From: Streptomyces mutomycini | GTDB lineage: Bacteria > Actinomycetota > Actinomycetes > Streptomycetales > Streptomycetaceae | NCBI RefSeq assembly: GCF_001700505.1 | Contig: NZ_MAPV01000094.1 | Span: 1 to 64,000, forward strand | Direction of reading: 5' to 3' | Length of the DNA: 64,000 nt | Shown: positions 42,217 through 51,919 of the stretch, in pieces | How positions within the stretch are numbered: the first letter of the stretch is position 1 | How the letters are laid out: every line of letters starts with the position of its first letter | The notes under the pieces: model-generated | Databases searched by the model: none | What the model saw: only the letters and a program-made list of their open reading frames with translations | What the model was told of the DNA's origin: nothing | Position numbers and translations under genes: made by a program

Positions 42217-42890
42217 TCGAGGTTCTGGTGGTGGACGACGACGTACGGGTCGCCCGGATCAACGCGGCCTACGTCTCCAAGGTCCCCGGGTTCCGGGTGG
42301 CCGCCACCGCCCACTCGGCGACCGAGGCCCTCGCCAGGATCGGCGAGATGCCCATCGACCTGATCCTGCTCGATCACTACCTGCCGGACCGCAACGGCCT
42401 GGCCGTGGTCCGGGAGGTGCGCGAACTCGGTCACCACACCGACGTGATCATGGTGACGGCAGCGCGCGACGTGGCGACCGTTCGGGCGGCGATGCGCCAC
42501 GGAGCCCTCCAGTACCTGGTGAAGCCCTTCGCGTACGCCGGACTTCGCACCAAGCTGGAGGCGTACGCGGCACTGCGCCGCAGCTTCGAGGGGGGCGGCG
42601 AGGCCGAGCAGACGGAGGTCGACCGGCTGTTCGGGGCCTTGTGGGCCACCGACGGATCAGACCTCCCCAAGGGGCACTCGACGACGACCGCGGAACTGGT
42701 CCGCCAGGCCCTGCGCGCGGCCGACGGACCACTCTCCGCGCAGGAGGTCGCGGAGAGCGCCGGCATGAGCCGTCAGACGGCCCAGCGCTATCTGAAGCTG
42801 CTGGAGCGCACGGGCAGGGTGCGGCTGTCGCTCAGATACGGCGAGACGGGCCGCCCGGAACACCGGTACACCTGGGCCACCGGCTCCTGA
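42213..42890 (+). CDS. CitB/DcuR-type response regulator
   Basis: A 225-residue regulator paired with the upstream kinase through a GTGA overlap. The receiver domain (1-120) has D8-D10, phospho-acceptor Asp54 in LILLDHYLPD, and Lys in QYLVKPFAYAGL. The C-terminal helix-turn-helix (about 165-205) reads PLSAQEVAESAGMSRQTAQRYLKLLERTG, as in the CitB/DcuR group that controls carboxylate transporters. The convergent symporter gene ends 19 bases away, so that transporter is the natural target candidate. Confidence 0.9.
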   Translation: MIEVLVVDDDVRVARINAAYVSKVPGFRVAATAHSATEALARIGEMPIDLILLDHYLPDRNGLAVVREVRELGHHTDVIMVTAARDVATVRAAMRHGALQYLVKPFAYAGLRTKLEAYAALRRSFEGGGEAEQTEVDRLFGALWATDGSDLPKGHSTTTAELVRQALRAADGPLSAQEVAESAGMSRQTAQRYLKLLERTGRVRLSLRYGETGRPEHRYTWATGS

Positions 42891-42909
42891 ACCCGCCCCT
42901 CTGCGCGGC

Positions 42910-44502
42910 CTACGCGGCTCCCGCTCCGGTGAGCGACCGGACCTCCGCCTCCGCGTGTTTTGCCGGGTCGGGCGGCTCGGGTGAGGTGACGGTGCCGATC
43001 CAGCCGGCCAGGAAGCCCGCCGGGATCGACACCAGTCCCGGGTTCTCCAGGGGGAAGAGCGCGAGATCCACACCGGGGAGGAGTGAGGTGGGGCTCCCCG
43101 AGACGATCGGGGAGAGCAGGACCAGCACGACCGCGGGGATCAGTCCGCCGTAGACCGCCCAGACCGCTCCCCTGGTGGTGAAGTTCCGCCAGAACAGGGA
43201 GTAGAGCAGCGCGGGCAGGTTGGCGGACGCTGCGACCGCGAAGGCCAGACCCACCAGGAACGCGACGTTCAGATCCTGGGCGAGGAGGCCGAGAGCGATG
43301 GCCACCACCCCGATGCCCGCCGCTGCCGCCCGGGCCACGCCGACCTCGCTCCGCTGCTTGGCCCCCGGCCGCCGGAAGGAGGCGTAGAGGTCGTGGGCGA
43401 CGGATGCGGAGGAGGCGAGGGTGATCCCGGCGACGACCGCGAGGATCGTGGCGAAGGCGATGGCGGCGACGACCGCGAAGAGCACCGTGCCGCCCGTGGA
43501 ACCCTCGCCGCCCCCGAGGACGAGCGCCAGGAGCGGAACAGCGGTGTTCCCGGAGGCGTTGGACGCCCGGACGTCCGCGGAGCCGACCAGCGCGGCGGCT
43601 CCGAACCCGAGCACGATGGTCATCAGGTAGAAGCTGCCGATCAGGCCGACGGACCAGACGACGGAGCGCCGGGCCGCGCGGGCGGTGGGAACGGTGTAGA
43701 AGCGCGACAGGATGTGGGGCAGGCCCGCCGTGCCGAGGACGAGCGCCAGGCCGAGGCTGATGAAATCGAGACGCGCCGTCCAGCTCCCGCCGTACCTCAG
43801 CCCGGGCGCGAGGAAGTCCCGGCCGTGGCCGCTGCGCTCGGCTGCGGAGTTGAGCAGGGAGTTGATGTCCCCGTGGAAGCGGGCGAGGACGAGGGCGGTG
43901 AGCGCGACGGCGCCGGCCATCAGCAGGACGGCCTTGACGATCTGGATCCACGTCGTGGCGCGCATGCCGCCGAACGACACGTAGACCACCATCAGCGCCC
44001 CGACTCCGACCACCGTCCACGATCGCGCGGTGTCGCTCGTGCCGCCGAGCAGCAGTGCGACCAGGCTCCCCGCACCCACCATCTGGGCCACCAGATAGAG
44101 AACCGAGACCGTGACGGACGACGTGCCCACCGCCGTACGCACCGGACGCTCCGCTATCCGGGCCGCCACCACGTCGGCGAGGGTGAACCTTCCGCAGTTG
44201 CGGACGAGTTCGGCGACGAGAAGCAGGACGACGAGCCAGGCCACGAGGAATCCCACGGAGTAGAGCATGCCGTCGTAGCCGAAGAGGGCGATCAGCCCTG
44301 AGATGCCCAGGAAGGACGCGGCGGACATGTAGTCACCGGCGATGGCGAATCCGTTCTCCATCGGGGAGAAGAGCCTTCCGCCCGCGTAGAACTCCTCGGC
44401 GGAACCCTGTCTGTTGCGGCTGACCCAGGTGGTGATGCCGAGTGTGACGGCGACGAAGACACTGAACAGCAGCAGTGCCAGCGTCTGGTGGTCCTCCCTC
44501 AC
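42910..44502 (-). CDS. Sodium:solute symporter, acetate/monocarboxylate (ActP-like) type
   Basis: A 530-residue permease with about 13 membrane spans and signatures of the SSS family acetate group: SAEEFYAGGRLFSPMENGFAIAGDYMSAASFLGISG (TM1 region with unwound sodium site) and GTAGLPHILSRFYTVPTARAARRSV (TM5 loop typical of ActP and MctC). It takes up acetate, pyruvate or a related monocarboxylate with sodium or protons. The GTG start overlaps the stop of the DUF485 gene (GTGA at 44499-44502), so the two are coupled; DUF485 proteins are regular partners of this family. The CitA/CitB-type system lies next door in convergent orientation. Confidence 0.9.
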   Translation of the reverse strand: MREDHQTLALLLFSVFVAVTLGITTWVSRNRQGSAEEFYAGGRLFSPMENGFAIAGDYMSAASFLGISGLIALFGYDGMLYSVGFLVAWLVVLLLVAELVRNCGRFTLADVVAARIAERPVRTAVGTSSVTVSVLYLVAQMVGAGSLVALLLGGTSDTARSWTVVGVGALMVVYVSFGGMRATTWIQIVKAVLLMAGAVALTALVLARFHGDINSLLNSAAERSGHGRDFLAPGLRYGGSWTARLDFISLGLALVLGTAGLPHILSRFYTVPTARAARRSVVWSVGLIGSFYLMTIVLGFGAAALVGSADVRASNASGNTAVPLLALVLGGGEGSTGGTVLFAVVAAIAFATILAVVAGITLASSASVAHDLYASFRRPGAKQRSEVGVARAAAAGIGVVAIALGLLAQDLNVAFLVGLAFAVAASANLPALLYSLFWRNFTTRGAVWAVYGGLIPAVVLVLLSPIVSGSPTSLLPGVDLALFPLENPGLVSIPAGFLAGWIGTVTSPEPPDPAKHAEAEVRSLTGAGAA

Positions 44503-44972
44503 CGGACGGCCCCTCTTGTCATCTCCTGGGTCTCCCAGCGCAGTTCCAGAGCGGCGCGGTCCCGGTGAAGACGTGCGTGACGGGCGTACGCCCAGGTGAG
44601 CAGGAACGTGGTGAGGAACTGCCCGAGCCCCGCCACCATGGCCACGTTGAGCGCGCCGGCGACGGGACGCGCCATCAGGTCGTGCGCGGTGGTGGCCGCG
44701 ACGACGTAGGCGAGGTACCAGAGCAGGAACGCGGCAGCCGCGGGAACCACGAACCGCCGGTAGCGGCGCCGCACTTCGCGGAACGCCGGGCTGTTCTGCA
44801 CCTCCAGGTAGATCTCACCCGCGCTGTCGCGGTGCTGTTCCGCCGGCCGTGGCCGCTCGTCGGCCGCGGCCTCCAGCGCCCCGTCCGGCCGGCCCCACCC
44901 GGCGGTCGGCGCCTCGCACCACGGGTCGTCGAGCCGCGTTGCCCGGGCGCCCGACCCTGCTTCCTTCTCCAC
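44499..44972 (-). CDS. DUF485 membrane protein, partner of the symporter
   Basis: A 157-residue protein with an extended acidic N-terminus (about 1-60) and the DUF485 core: EVQNSPAFREVRRRYRRFVVPAAAAFLLWYLAYVV, a second span (MARPVAGALNVAMVAGLGQFLTTFLLTW) and YARHARLHRDRAALEL. DUF485 proteins always precede or follow acetate-type symporters and are thought to be accessory subunits. GTG 44970-44972 has GGGAG six bases upstream; TTG codons just before it are possible. The stop is fused as GTGA to the symporter start. Confidence 0.87.
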   Translation of the reverse strand: MEKEAGSGARATRLDDPWCEAPTAGWGRPDGALEAAADERPRPAEQHRDSAGEIYLEVQNSPAFREVRRRYRRFVVPAAAAFLLWYLAYVVAATTAHDLMARPVAGALNVAMVAGLGQFLTTFLLTWAYARHARLHRDRAALELRWETQEMTRGAVR

Positions 44973-45184
44973 CAACAACTCCCTTGTCCACGAGCCTTTT
45001 CGGCCGCGTAGCCAAGAATGGACAGATCTGGAAGATCCCGGGCACTTCATTCGCCGTGCTTCACCATTTCAGGTGACGGGAAGTGCCGGGCGGTTGTGCG
45101 AGCCCCGACCGTACGCATGGCGCGCGGCTCGGTTCTGTCGCGCGCTCCCGCCACGTGTTGTCACGGGACCGCCTCGGGCACAGG

Positions 45185-45215
45185 CCGTGGGTGGAGGGAA
45201 GGTCTCCACCCACGG
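45185..45215 (-). terminator. Terminator of parE
   Basis: CCGTGGGTGGAG pairs with CTCCACCCACGG around a 7-nt loop (45185-45196 with 45204-45215), starting 11 bases past the parE stop. Confidence 0.85.
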
Positions 45216-45225
45216 GTGGATGCCG

Positions 45226-47352
45226 TCAGACGTCGATACGCGAGCGGTCCAGGGTGGCGGCGGAGCTGGTGATGAACTCCTTGCGGGGGGCGACCTCGTT
45301 GCCCATCAGCAGGTCGAAAACCTGCTCGGAGGATTCCAGGTCGCCGATGTTGATCCGGCGCAGTGTCCGGTGGCGCGGGTCCATAGTGGTCTCCGCCAGC
45401 TGGTCCGCGTCCATTTCGCCGAGACCCTTGTAGCGCTGGATCGACTCCTTGAACCGGACGTTCTTGCGCTGCATCTCCAGCAGGGTCTGCCGGAGCTCGT
45501 TGTCGGAGTAGGTGTAGATGTACTTGTCCTGGCCCTTCTTGGGCTGGACGAGCTCGATCCGGTGCAGCGGGGGCACGGCCGCGAAGACCCGCCCCGCCTC
45601 GACCATCGGCCGCATGTAGCGCTGGAAGAGCGTGAGCAGCAGGGTGCGGATGTGCGAACCGTCGACGTCGGCGTCCGTCATCATGATGACCTTGCCGTAG
45701 CGTGCGGCGTCGATGTCGAAGGTCCGCCCGGAGCCCGCTCCTATGACCTGGATGATGGCCCCGCACTCGGCGTTCTTGAGCATGTCCGAGACGGACGACT
45801 TCTGTACGTTGAGGATCTTTCCGCGGATCGGCAGCAGCGCCTGGAACTCACTGTTGCGGGCCAGCTTCGCCGTACCGAGGGCCGAGTCGCCCTCCACGAT
45901 GAAGAGCTCGCTGCGCTCGACGTCGTCGCTCCGGCAGTCGGCGAGCTTCGCGGGCAGCGATGAGGACTCGAGCGCGGTCTTGCGGCGCTGCGCGTCCTTG
46001 TGCTGGCGTGCGGCGATACGGGTCCTGGCCGCGGCCACCGCCTTGTCCAGCACCGCCCTGGCCTGGGCTTTGGCATCGCGCTTCGTGGATGTCAGGAACG
46101 CCTTGAGCTCCTTGGCGACCACATTGGCCACGATCCGGTTGGCCGCCGAGGTGCCCAGCACCTCCTTCGTCTGCCCTTCGAACTGCGGCTCCGCGAGCCG
46201 TACGGTGACGACCGCGGTCAGGCCTTCGAGGGCGTCGTCCTTGACGACGTCGTCCTCGGCGACGCGCAGCAGCTTGGCGGAGCGCAGCACCTCGTTCACC
46301 GTCTTCGTGAGGGAGCGCTCGAATCCGCTGACATGGGTGCCGCCCTTGGGGGTGGCGATGATGTTGACGAAGGACTTGAGGTTGGTGTCGTAGCCCGTGC
46401 CCCAGCGCAGGGCGATGTCGACGGCCAGCTCACGGGTGACCTCGGTCGCCGTCATGTGCCCGCGGTCGTCCAGGACCGGCACGGTCTCCTTGAAGGTTCC
46501 CGTGCCGCTCAGGCGCTGAACATCGCAGACGGCCTTGTCCTGCGCCAGGTACTCGCAGAACTCGCTGATTCCGCCGTCGAAACGGAAGGTCTCCTCCGTC
46601 TTGCCCTCGCCGTCGATGCCCCGCTCGTCGCGCACGACGATGGTCAGGCCCGGCACGAGGAACGCGGTCTGGCGGGCCCGCTGGTAGAGCGTCTCCAGGT
46701 TGAGCTTCGCGTCCTTGAGGAAGATCTGGCGGTCCGCCCAGTACCGCACCCGGGTACCCGTACGCGTCTTGGGAACCCTCTTGCCCTTGCGGAGGCCGTT
46801 GGCGGGATCGAAGGGGCTGTCCGGCCCCTGCTCGGTGAACATGCCCGGGACACCGCGCCGGAAACTGATGGAGTTGGTCGCGCTGTTGCGGTCGACCTCG
46901 ACGTCGAGCCGGGCGGACAGCGCGTTCACCACCGAGGCGCCGACGCCGTGGAGGCCGCCCGACGCCGCGTAGGACCCGCCGCCGAACTTTCCGCCGGCGT
47001 GCAGTTTGGTCATGACGACCTCGATGCCGGAGAGCCCGGTCTTGGGCTCCACGTCCACGGGAATGCCCCGGCCGTTGTCCCGGACCTCCACGGAGGCGTC
47101 GTCGTGGAGGATGACCTCGATGGCGTCGCAGTAGCCTCCGAGAGCCTCGTCGACCGAGTTGTCGATGATCTCCCAGAGGCAGTGCATGAGTCCGCGGCTG
47201 TCCGTGGACCCGATGTACATCCCGGGGCGCTTACGGACCGCTTCGAGCCCTTCGAGGACGAGAAGGTGCCGCGCGGTGTAGTTGGAGCTGTCCCTGTCTG
47301 CGCCGCCTGCTCCGGTCAGCAGCGCAGTGGACGGCACGGAATCGGCGGTCAC
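45226..47352 (-). CDS. parE: DNA topoisomerase IV subunit B
   Basis: The 708-residue ATPase subunit of topoisomerase IV. The GHKL ATPase has RPGMYIGST, EIIDNSVDEALGGY, DNGRGIP, and the lid GGLHGVGASVVNAL. The transducer follows, then the TOPRIM domain with FIVEGDSALGTAK (Glu) and MTDADVDGSHI (acidic metal triad), and the closing QRYKGLGEMDADQLAETTMDP. GTG 47350-47352 has GAGGAG upstream; the open frame to 47646 is unsupported. parC is 10 kb away. The gene is assigned parE over gyrB from local context and the partner parC. Confidence 0.93.
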   Translation of the reverse strand: MTADSVPSTALLTGAGGADRDSSNYTARHLLVLEGLEAVRKRPGMYIGSTDSRGLMHCLWEIIDNSVDEALGGYCDAIEVILHDDASVEVRDNGRGIPVDVEPKTGLSGIEVVMTKLHAGGKFGGGSYAASGGLHGVGASVVNALSARLDVEVDRNSATNSISFRRGVPGMFTEQGPDSPFDPANGLRKGKRVPKTRTGTRVRYWADRQIFLKDAKLNLETLYQRARQTAFLVPGLTIVVRDERGIDGEGKTEETFRFDGGISEFCEYLAQDKAVCDVQRLSGTGTFKETVPVLDDRGHMTATEVTRELAVDIALRWGTGYDTNLKSFVNIIATPKGGTHVSGFERSLTKTVNEVLRSAKLLRVAEDDVVKDDALEGLTAVVTVRLAEPQFEGQTKEVLGTSAANRIVANVVAKELKAFLTSTKRDAKAQARAVLDKAVAAARTRIAARQHKDAQRRKTALESSSLPAKLADCRSDDVERSELFIVEGDSALGTAKLARNSEFQALLPIRGKILNVQKSSVSDMLKNAECGAIIQVIGAGSGRTFDIDAARYGKVIMMTDADVDGSHIRTLLLTLFQRYMRPMVEAGRVFAAVPPLHRIELVQPKKGQDKYIYTYSDNELRQTLLEMQRKNVRFKESIQRYKGLGEMDADQLAETTMDPRHRTLRRINIGDLESSEQVFDLLMGNEVAPRKEFITSSAATLDRSRIDV

Positions 47353-47786
47353 GCGGTTCGCTCCTCGCTGAATTTCATTTGGGGGCCCAGTGGGTGACGG
47401 GCTCGGCCTCGGTGGCCGCTGAGAGCCTACCGAGGCCTGGTAGAGCGGTTGTAACGCCACCCAGGGGGGAATCCTTATGCTAGTCCAGCCTCGCATAGAC
47501 GTTCGATCACTCCTTGGGGTGACGCGCACATCACGTTCCCTTCGAGGCATGAACCATTTAGGCTCCGGGCACGTCCTCATGAACAACCGGCAAGCCAGCC
47601 GGCGGACCGGCCCACACAAGCAACGCGAAACCGTAGCGCTACGCAATACGGCACATTCGCCGCCAACCGGTAACAGACAGCCATCCTGAGAAGAAGTTTC
47701 GAAGAAATGCCACGAGCGGGAACGTTTTCGGCCTGGTTGGATGTTGACCCTGGTACGACAGCTCGTCGAGCTAGAGAAGAGGCGAC
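47353..47786. other. 434-bp divergent region between parE and the zinc-ribbon gene
   Basis: Should hold both promoters. No recognised box or repeat; the open frame 47477-47689 lacks a ribosome site and coding character. A poly-C tract on the minus strand (GGGGGG at 47465-47470) lies about 110 bp upstream of parE. Confidence 0.4.
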
Positions 47787-48020
47787 GTGACTACTGTTCT
47801 GACCCCCGCGAGCCCGCTGACCGCAGCAGACCGCTGTGACCGTTGCGGCGCCCAGGCATATCTGCGCGTCGTCCTGATCAGCGGCGGTGAACTGCTCTTC
47901 TGTGCCCACCACGGGCGCAAGTTCGAGCCGGAACTCAAGAAGATCGCCGCGGAAATACAGGATGAGACAGATCGGCTCACTGCCGTGCAGGCCAGTGCCG
48001 CCGACGAGGAACAACACTGA
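47787..48020 (+). CDS. Small zinc-ribbon protein (DUF7455 type)
   Basis: A 77-residue protein with CDRCGAQAYLRVVLISGGELLFCAHHGRKFEPEL, a CxxC...CxxH pattern that should hold one zinc, followed by a charged helical tail. Such small proteins are conserved in Actinobacteria; the function is unknown. GTG 47787 has GAAGAGG about eight bases upstream. It ends 112 bases before the convergent secreted protease, with a hairpin between them. Confidence 0.82.
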   Translation: MTTVLTPASPLTAADRCDRCGAQAYLRVVLISGGELLFCAHHGRKFEPELKKIAAEIQDETDRLTAVQASAADEEQH

Positions 48021-48065
48021 CACCTCGCATCCACGACGAGCTATGGGCACGGTCCAGGACCGGCC

Positions 48066-48098
48066 GACGGGCGGCCTCCCCAGGGAAAGCCGCCCGTT
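48066..48098. terminator. Hairpin between convergent zinc-ribbon and protease genes
   Basis: GACGGGCGGC pairs with GCCGCCCGTTC (one G-T wobble) around a loop of about 12 nt, followed by TTCTC. Likely a shared terminator. Confidence 0.7.
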
Positions 48099-48132
48099 CT
48101 CACGTTCTCGGACGTATGCACGGTCTCCGCGG

Positions 48133-48963
48133 TCAGGTCCGGTCGGCCATCCACCGGATCGCCGCGGACACACGCGTGTACACCCCCGGGCTGCCGGGGC
48201 TCCCGCAGCCACTGCCCCACGACACGAGCCCGACGAGGCGCCCACGGGCCACCAGCGGGCCTCCGCTGTCTCCCTGGCACGCATCCCGCCCACCCGCCGT
48301 GTGACCGGCACAGAGCATCGACGATGCGTCGTAGGCGCCGCGTGTGCCGCCCGGGTACGCCTTTGTACAGTCGCTGTCCGGCAGCACCCGCACGGCGGCG
48401 GCGCGCAGCCCTGACGCGTACGCGCCGTATCCGGTGGTGTCCCCCCAGCCGTAGACCGTGGCCGGGGTCCCCGGCGCGTACGCCGCGCTCCCGGCCCCGG
48501 CCATCGGGATGACGCTGCTCTTCGGCAGCGCCCGGTCCAGGGTGAGGACCGCGAGGTCGCCGGCATTGGTCCCCGGGTCGTACGACGGATTGACCCACGC
48601 CGAACGCACCGGGATCTCCTGCCCGCCCGGCCCGCTCAGTTCGTCCCGCCCGGCGATGATCCGCAGGTCCCGGACCTCCTGGACATCGGTTCCCAGGACG
48701 TCCTCCCTCAGGCAGTGCGCGGCCGTCAGTACCTTGGCGGGTGCGATCGCCACGCCGCCGCAGAACTGGCCCGCGCGGATTCCGCCGAACCGGTCACGGC
48801 TCGACAGGGCCACGGTCCACGGGCTGTCCGCGACGGCCACGGGCCGTCCGCCGACGATGATGCTGTCCGCCGAGGCGGGCGCCGGGGGACCGAGAGGTAT
48901 CACCGCCGCAGCGACCGCCAGGGTGCAGGCGGCAGGGAGGACACGGACGAGAACGCGTGGCAT
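48133..48963 (-). CDS. Secreted trypsin-like serine protease (S1)
   Basis: A 276-residue exported chymotrypsin-fold protease. A signal peptide (1-32, ending ASAD) precedes the mature-type N-terminus SIIVGG. The catalytic triad is clear: His83 in TAAHC, Asp136 in AGDLAVLTL and Ser233 in CQGDSGGP; six cysteines could form the usual disulfides. Residue Asp227 in GGRDACQ fits trypsin-like cleavage after Lys/Arg. ATG 48961-48963 follows a GGAG site. Streptomyces release several such enzymes during growth and development. Alone on its strand. Confidence 0.93.
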   Translation of the reverse strand: MPRVLVRVLPAACTLAVAAAVIPLGPPAPASADSIIVGGRPVAVADSPWTVALSSRDRFGGIRAGQFCGGVAIAPAKVLTAAHCLREDVLGTDVQEVRDLRIIAGRDELSGPGGQEIPVRSAWVNPSYDPGTNAGDLAVLTLDRALPKSSVIPMAGAGSAAYAPGTPATVYGWGDTTGYGAYASGLRAAAVRVLPDSDCTKAYPGGTRGAYDASSMLCAGHTAGGRDACQGDSGGPLVARGRLVGLVSWGSGCGSPGSPGVYTRVSAAIRWMADRT

Positions 48964-49030
48964 GGAGGCTCCTTACGCCGAGGTGAACGTTGCCCACTCA
49001 GCGTCATCCGCTCCGGTGCCGACCGCACGC

Positions 49031-49058
49031 GGACATGGGCCGGGCCCGGCCCATGTCC
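49031..49058 (-). terminator. Terminator of hrdB (perfect palindrome)
   Basis: GGACATGGGCCGGG followed directly by CCCGGCCCATGTCC, a perfect 28-bp palindrome ten bases past the hrdB stop codon (TAG). Confidence 0.8.
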
Positions 49059-49067
49059 GTCCGCGAT

Positions 49068-50615
49068 CTAGTCGAGGTAGTCGCGCAGCACCTGCGAACG
49101 CGACGGGTGGCGCAGCTTCGACATCGTCTTGGACTCGATCTGACGGATGCGCTCGCGCGTCACCCCGTAGACCTTGCCGATCTCGTCCAGAGTCTTCGGC
49201 TGACCGTCGGTGAGACCGAAACGCATCGACACCACGCCCGCCTCACGCTCCGAGAGCGTGTCGAGCACGGAGTGCAGCTGCTCCTGGAGCAGCGTGAAGC
49301 TCACCGCGTCCGCGGGAACGACGGCCTCGGAGTCCTCGATCAGGTCCCCGAACTCGCTGTCCCCGTCCTCACCCAGCGGAGTGTGGAGAGAAATCGGCTC
49401 GCGGCCGTACTTCTGGACCTCGATGACCTTCTCGGGGGTCATGTCGAGTTCCTTGGCCAGCTCCTCCGGGGTGGGCTCACGGCCCAGGTCCTGGAGCATC
49501 TGACGCTGCACCCGCGCGAGCTTGTTGATGACCTCGACCATGTGCACCGGGATACGGATGGTGCGGGCCTGGTCGGCCATGGCGCGGGTGATCGCCTGGC
49601 GGATCCACCACGTGGCGTACGTGGAGAACTTGTAACCCTTGGTGTAGTCGAACTTCTCGACCGCGCGGATCAGGCCGAGGTTGCCCTCCTGGATGAGGTC
49701 CAGGAAGAGCATGCCGCGACCGGTGTAGCGCTTGGCCAGCGACACCACGAGCCGGAGGTTGGCCTCCAGCAGGTGGTTCTTGGCCCGGCGGCCGTCCTCG
49801 GCGATGATCTCCAGCTCGCGCTTGAGCTTCGGCGCGAGCTTGTCGGAGTTCGCCAGCTTGTCCTCGGCGAAGAGCCCGGCCTCGATGCGCTTGGCGAGCT
49901 CGACCTCCTGCTCGGCGTTGAGGAGGGGGACCTTGCCGATCTGCTTCAGGTAGTCCTTGACCGGGTCGGCCGTGGCGCCGGCGACGGCGACCTGCTGCGC
50001 AGGTGCGTCGTCCTCGTCGTCGTCGGAGAGGACGAAGCCCTTGTTCTCGCCTTCGCCCTCCTCTTCCTCACCCTTGCCGGCCTTGACCTCTTCGACCGCC
50101 TCGTCGCCGTCGAGCAGTTCGTCGTCCTGCTTGCCGGCCTTCTTCGCAGCGGTCTTCTTGACCGCGGTCTTCTTCGCGGCGGTCTTCTTGGCAACCGTCT
50201 TCTTGGCTGCCGTCTTCTTCGCGGGAGCGGCAACGGCGGCGTCGCCGGCCGCCGCGTCCGCGCCCTCGGCCGCCGGGGCGGCAGATGCCGCGACGGTCCG
50301 CGTCACGGCTGTCTTGGCCGCGACGGTCTTGGTGGCGGTGCGCTTGACCGGGCTCTTCGCTGCGACGCTCTTGCGGGCGCGCTTAGGCGACTCCGCGGCA
50401 CTGACCATCAGCGTCACACCCTCTTCCTCGAGGATCTGGTTGAGGCTGCGCAGAACGTTCTTCCACTGGGTTGGCGGAATCTGGTCAGCCTCGAAGGCCC
50501 GACGCACGTCATCGCCGGCGATCTGCCCATCAGCCTTTCCCCGCTCGATGAGCGCCATCACAGACTCGGACTCGGCGATCTCCGGCGGGAGCGTACGGGA
50601 TGTGCTGGCCGACAC
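49068..50615 (-). CDS. hrdB: Principal RNA polymerase sigma factor HrdB
   Basis: The 515-residue primary sigma-70 factor. It has an extended N-terminus, including a Lys/Ala-rich repeat stretch ([19 protein letters not shown], about 135-165) and an acidic patch (about 175-200), then region 1.2 ([29 protein letters not shown]), 2.x with [17 protein letters not shown] (-10 recognition and melting), 3 and 4.2 ([23 protein letters not shown], -35 recognition). Length and repeats match HrdB of Streptomyces. GTG 50613-50615 has AGAGG eight bases upstream. whiH is the next gene upstream on the same strand, as in S. coelicolor. Confidence 0.96.
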   Translation of the reverse strand: MSASTSRTLPPEIAESESVMALIERGKADGQIAGDDVRRAFEADQIPPTQWKNVLRSLNQILEEEGVTLMVSAAESPKRARKSVAAKSPVKRTATKTVAAKTAVTRTVAASAAPAAEGADAAAGDAAVAAPAKKTAAKKTVAKKTAAKKTAVKKTAAKKAGKQDDELLDGDEAVEEVKAGKGEEEEGEGENKGFVLSDDDEDDAPAQQVAVAGATADPVKDYLKQIGKVPLLNAEQEVELAKRIEAGLFAEDKLANSDKLAPKLKRELEIIAEDGRRAKNHLLEANLRLVVSLAKRYTGRGMLFLDLIQEGNLGLIRAVEKFDYTKGYKFSTYATWWIRQAITRAMADQARTIRIPVHMVEVINKLARVQRQMLQDLGREPTPEELAKELDMTPEKVIEVQKYGREPISLHTPLGEDGDSEFGDLIEDSEAVVPADAVSFTLLQEQLHSVLDTLSEREAGVVSMRFGLTDGQPKTLDEIGKVYGVTRERIRQIESKTMSKLRHPSRSQVLRDYLD

Positions 50616-50938
50616 GAACAACCTCTCGGAACGATGGAAACGGCTTCCGGCCCGGCCCTGGAGAGGGCTGGAACCGACGACCGTCGACTGGGGATGTCGC
50701 CGACGGCGCGGGCTTGGCCTCAGAACTGCACAGCGCACTGTGTGGCTGCTGTATTCCTTCCGCGGCGGTCACCTCTTAAGTCATCGCACTGTTTCGAGGA
50801 GTGTTACGCCCAATTCTCGTGGCCCCAGTCACACCCCATCCGCGACAAACAGACCCAGAGGTCACATCTCCGCGCAAAGACGCCGCCGAATCACGTGGGC
50901 CGGGCGGTACACAGTGCACATACCCGGCCTTACGGCGT
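50616..50938 (-). promoter_or_regulatory. hrdB promoter and leader region
   Basis: A 323-bp gap between whiH and hrdB, both minus strand. A stem-loop CACAG-TGCG-CTGTG and a weak promoter-like pair, TTGGGC with TGCGAT 19 bases apart, occur on the minus strand. hrdB is known to be driven by more than one promoter in S. coelicolor; I cannot place them here with confidence. Confidence 0.4.
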
Positions 50939-51826
50939 TCAGTGCTCGCGAGGCGCGGGAACCACCCGTTCCCCGCCGGTGGGACCCACCAGCAGTTGCC
51001 GCATGGCGGCCTCTGCGTCTGCGGAATCACCCGACGCGAGGGCCTCGACGATCCGCGCGTGGTGGCCGAGGGACGCCTCGGCCGGCCGGTCGCAGCCGGT
51101 GACGGGACCGCCGGAGACATGCAGGGCGGCGGACACGATCCCGGAGAGGTGTTCGAGCATGCGGTTGCCCGCCGCCTGGATCAGAAGGGCATGGAACTCC
51201 GCGTCAGCCCTGGAGAACGTGAGGGAGTCCCCCTGCCCCATCGCGTGTCCCATGATCTCGATCATGTCGCCGAGGCGCTGCTGGATGTCCTCGCGCCCGT
51301 GGCCGGCTGCCAGGCGGGCGGCCAGCGGCTCGATGGTCCACCGGAGGTCTTCCAGTTCTCCGCGCTGGTCGTCACGCTGCGGGCCGAAGGCTCGCCATTC
51401 GATGATGTCGGGGTCCAGCAGGTTCCAGTCACTCACCGGCCGGACCCGGGTACCCACGTTGGGCCGGGCGCTGACCAGGCCCTTGGCCTCGAGAACGCGC
51501 AGGGATTCCCTCACAACGGTGCGGGACACCTCGAATCGCTGGCCGATCTCCTCCGGGACCAGCGGACGGTCGGCACCGAGATCACCGGAAACGATCATCT
51601 GACCGAGCTGCTGAACCAGTTGGCCGTGAAGTCCACGGCCGCGACTGGCCGTGCCGCGTCGGCCCGCCCGCCCAAGATCGGATTCGGCGCCGCCCCAGGG
51701 ACGGAGGGCGGGGCGCTCGCCGGCCGGCGTCTCGGTGTAGGGGTAGCGGTCGAGTTCGCCCGGACCGGCGAGGCCGGAGTCGGCGGAGCGGGCGGCGGTC
51801 ATCGGGGTGTGCGCAAGGGTACTCAC
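50939..51826 (-). CDS. whiH: Sporulation regulator WhiH (GntR family)
   Basis: A 295-residue GntR/FadR-like regulator, the length reported for WhiH. An N-terminal extension (1-62) precedes the winged helix: LHGQLVQQLGQMIVSGDL, EEIGQRFEVSRTVVRESLRVLEAKGLVSARPNVGTRV. The C-terminal FCD domain (about 140-280) has DAEFHALLIQAAGNRM. In Streptomyces WhiH is needed for aerial hyphae to septate into spores. The gene lies directly upstream of hrdB, as in S. coelicolor. A sigma-WhiG-like promoter (51920-51946) precedes it. GTG 51824-51826 is close to an AAGGA site. Confidence 0.85.
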   Translation of the reverse strand: MSTLAHTPMTAARSADSGLAGPGELDRYPYTETPAGERPALRPWGGAESDLGRAGRRGTASRGRGLHGQLVQQLGQMIVSGDLGADRPLVPEEIGQRFEVSRTVVRESLRVLEAKGLVSARPNVGTRVRPVSDWNLLDPDIIEWRAFGPQRDDQRGELEDLRWTIEPLAARLAAGHGREDIQQRLGDMIEIMGHAMGQGDSLTFSRADAEFHALLIQAAGNRMLEHLSGIVSAALHVSGGPVTGCDRPAEASLGHHARIVEALASGDSADAEAAMRQLLVGPTGGERVVPAPREH

Positions 51827-51919
51827 GCATCCTTGTTTCGGCGCGCCTCAGCCAGCCCTTGAGGTCTTTGCTGAAAAGCACACGAAAGGGTGATCGGCAC
51901 CCACTCCTCAATTGACGCG

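Noticed and set aside
46000-47397. 465-codon plus-strand frame
   Set aside because: Antisense to parE; no start signals.
50135-50225. Lys-rich KKTAAKKT stretch in hrdB as a possible repeat artefact
   Set aside because: Known feature of HrdB N-termini; length fits the family.
48990-51602. 870-codon plus-strand frame
   Set aside because: Antisense to hrdB and whiH, Leu/Arg-rich because of the Lys/Ala repeats on the coding strand.
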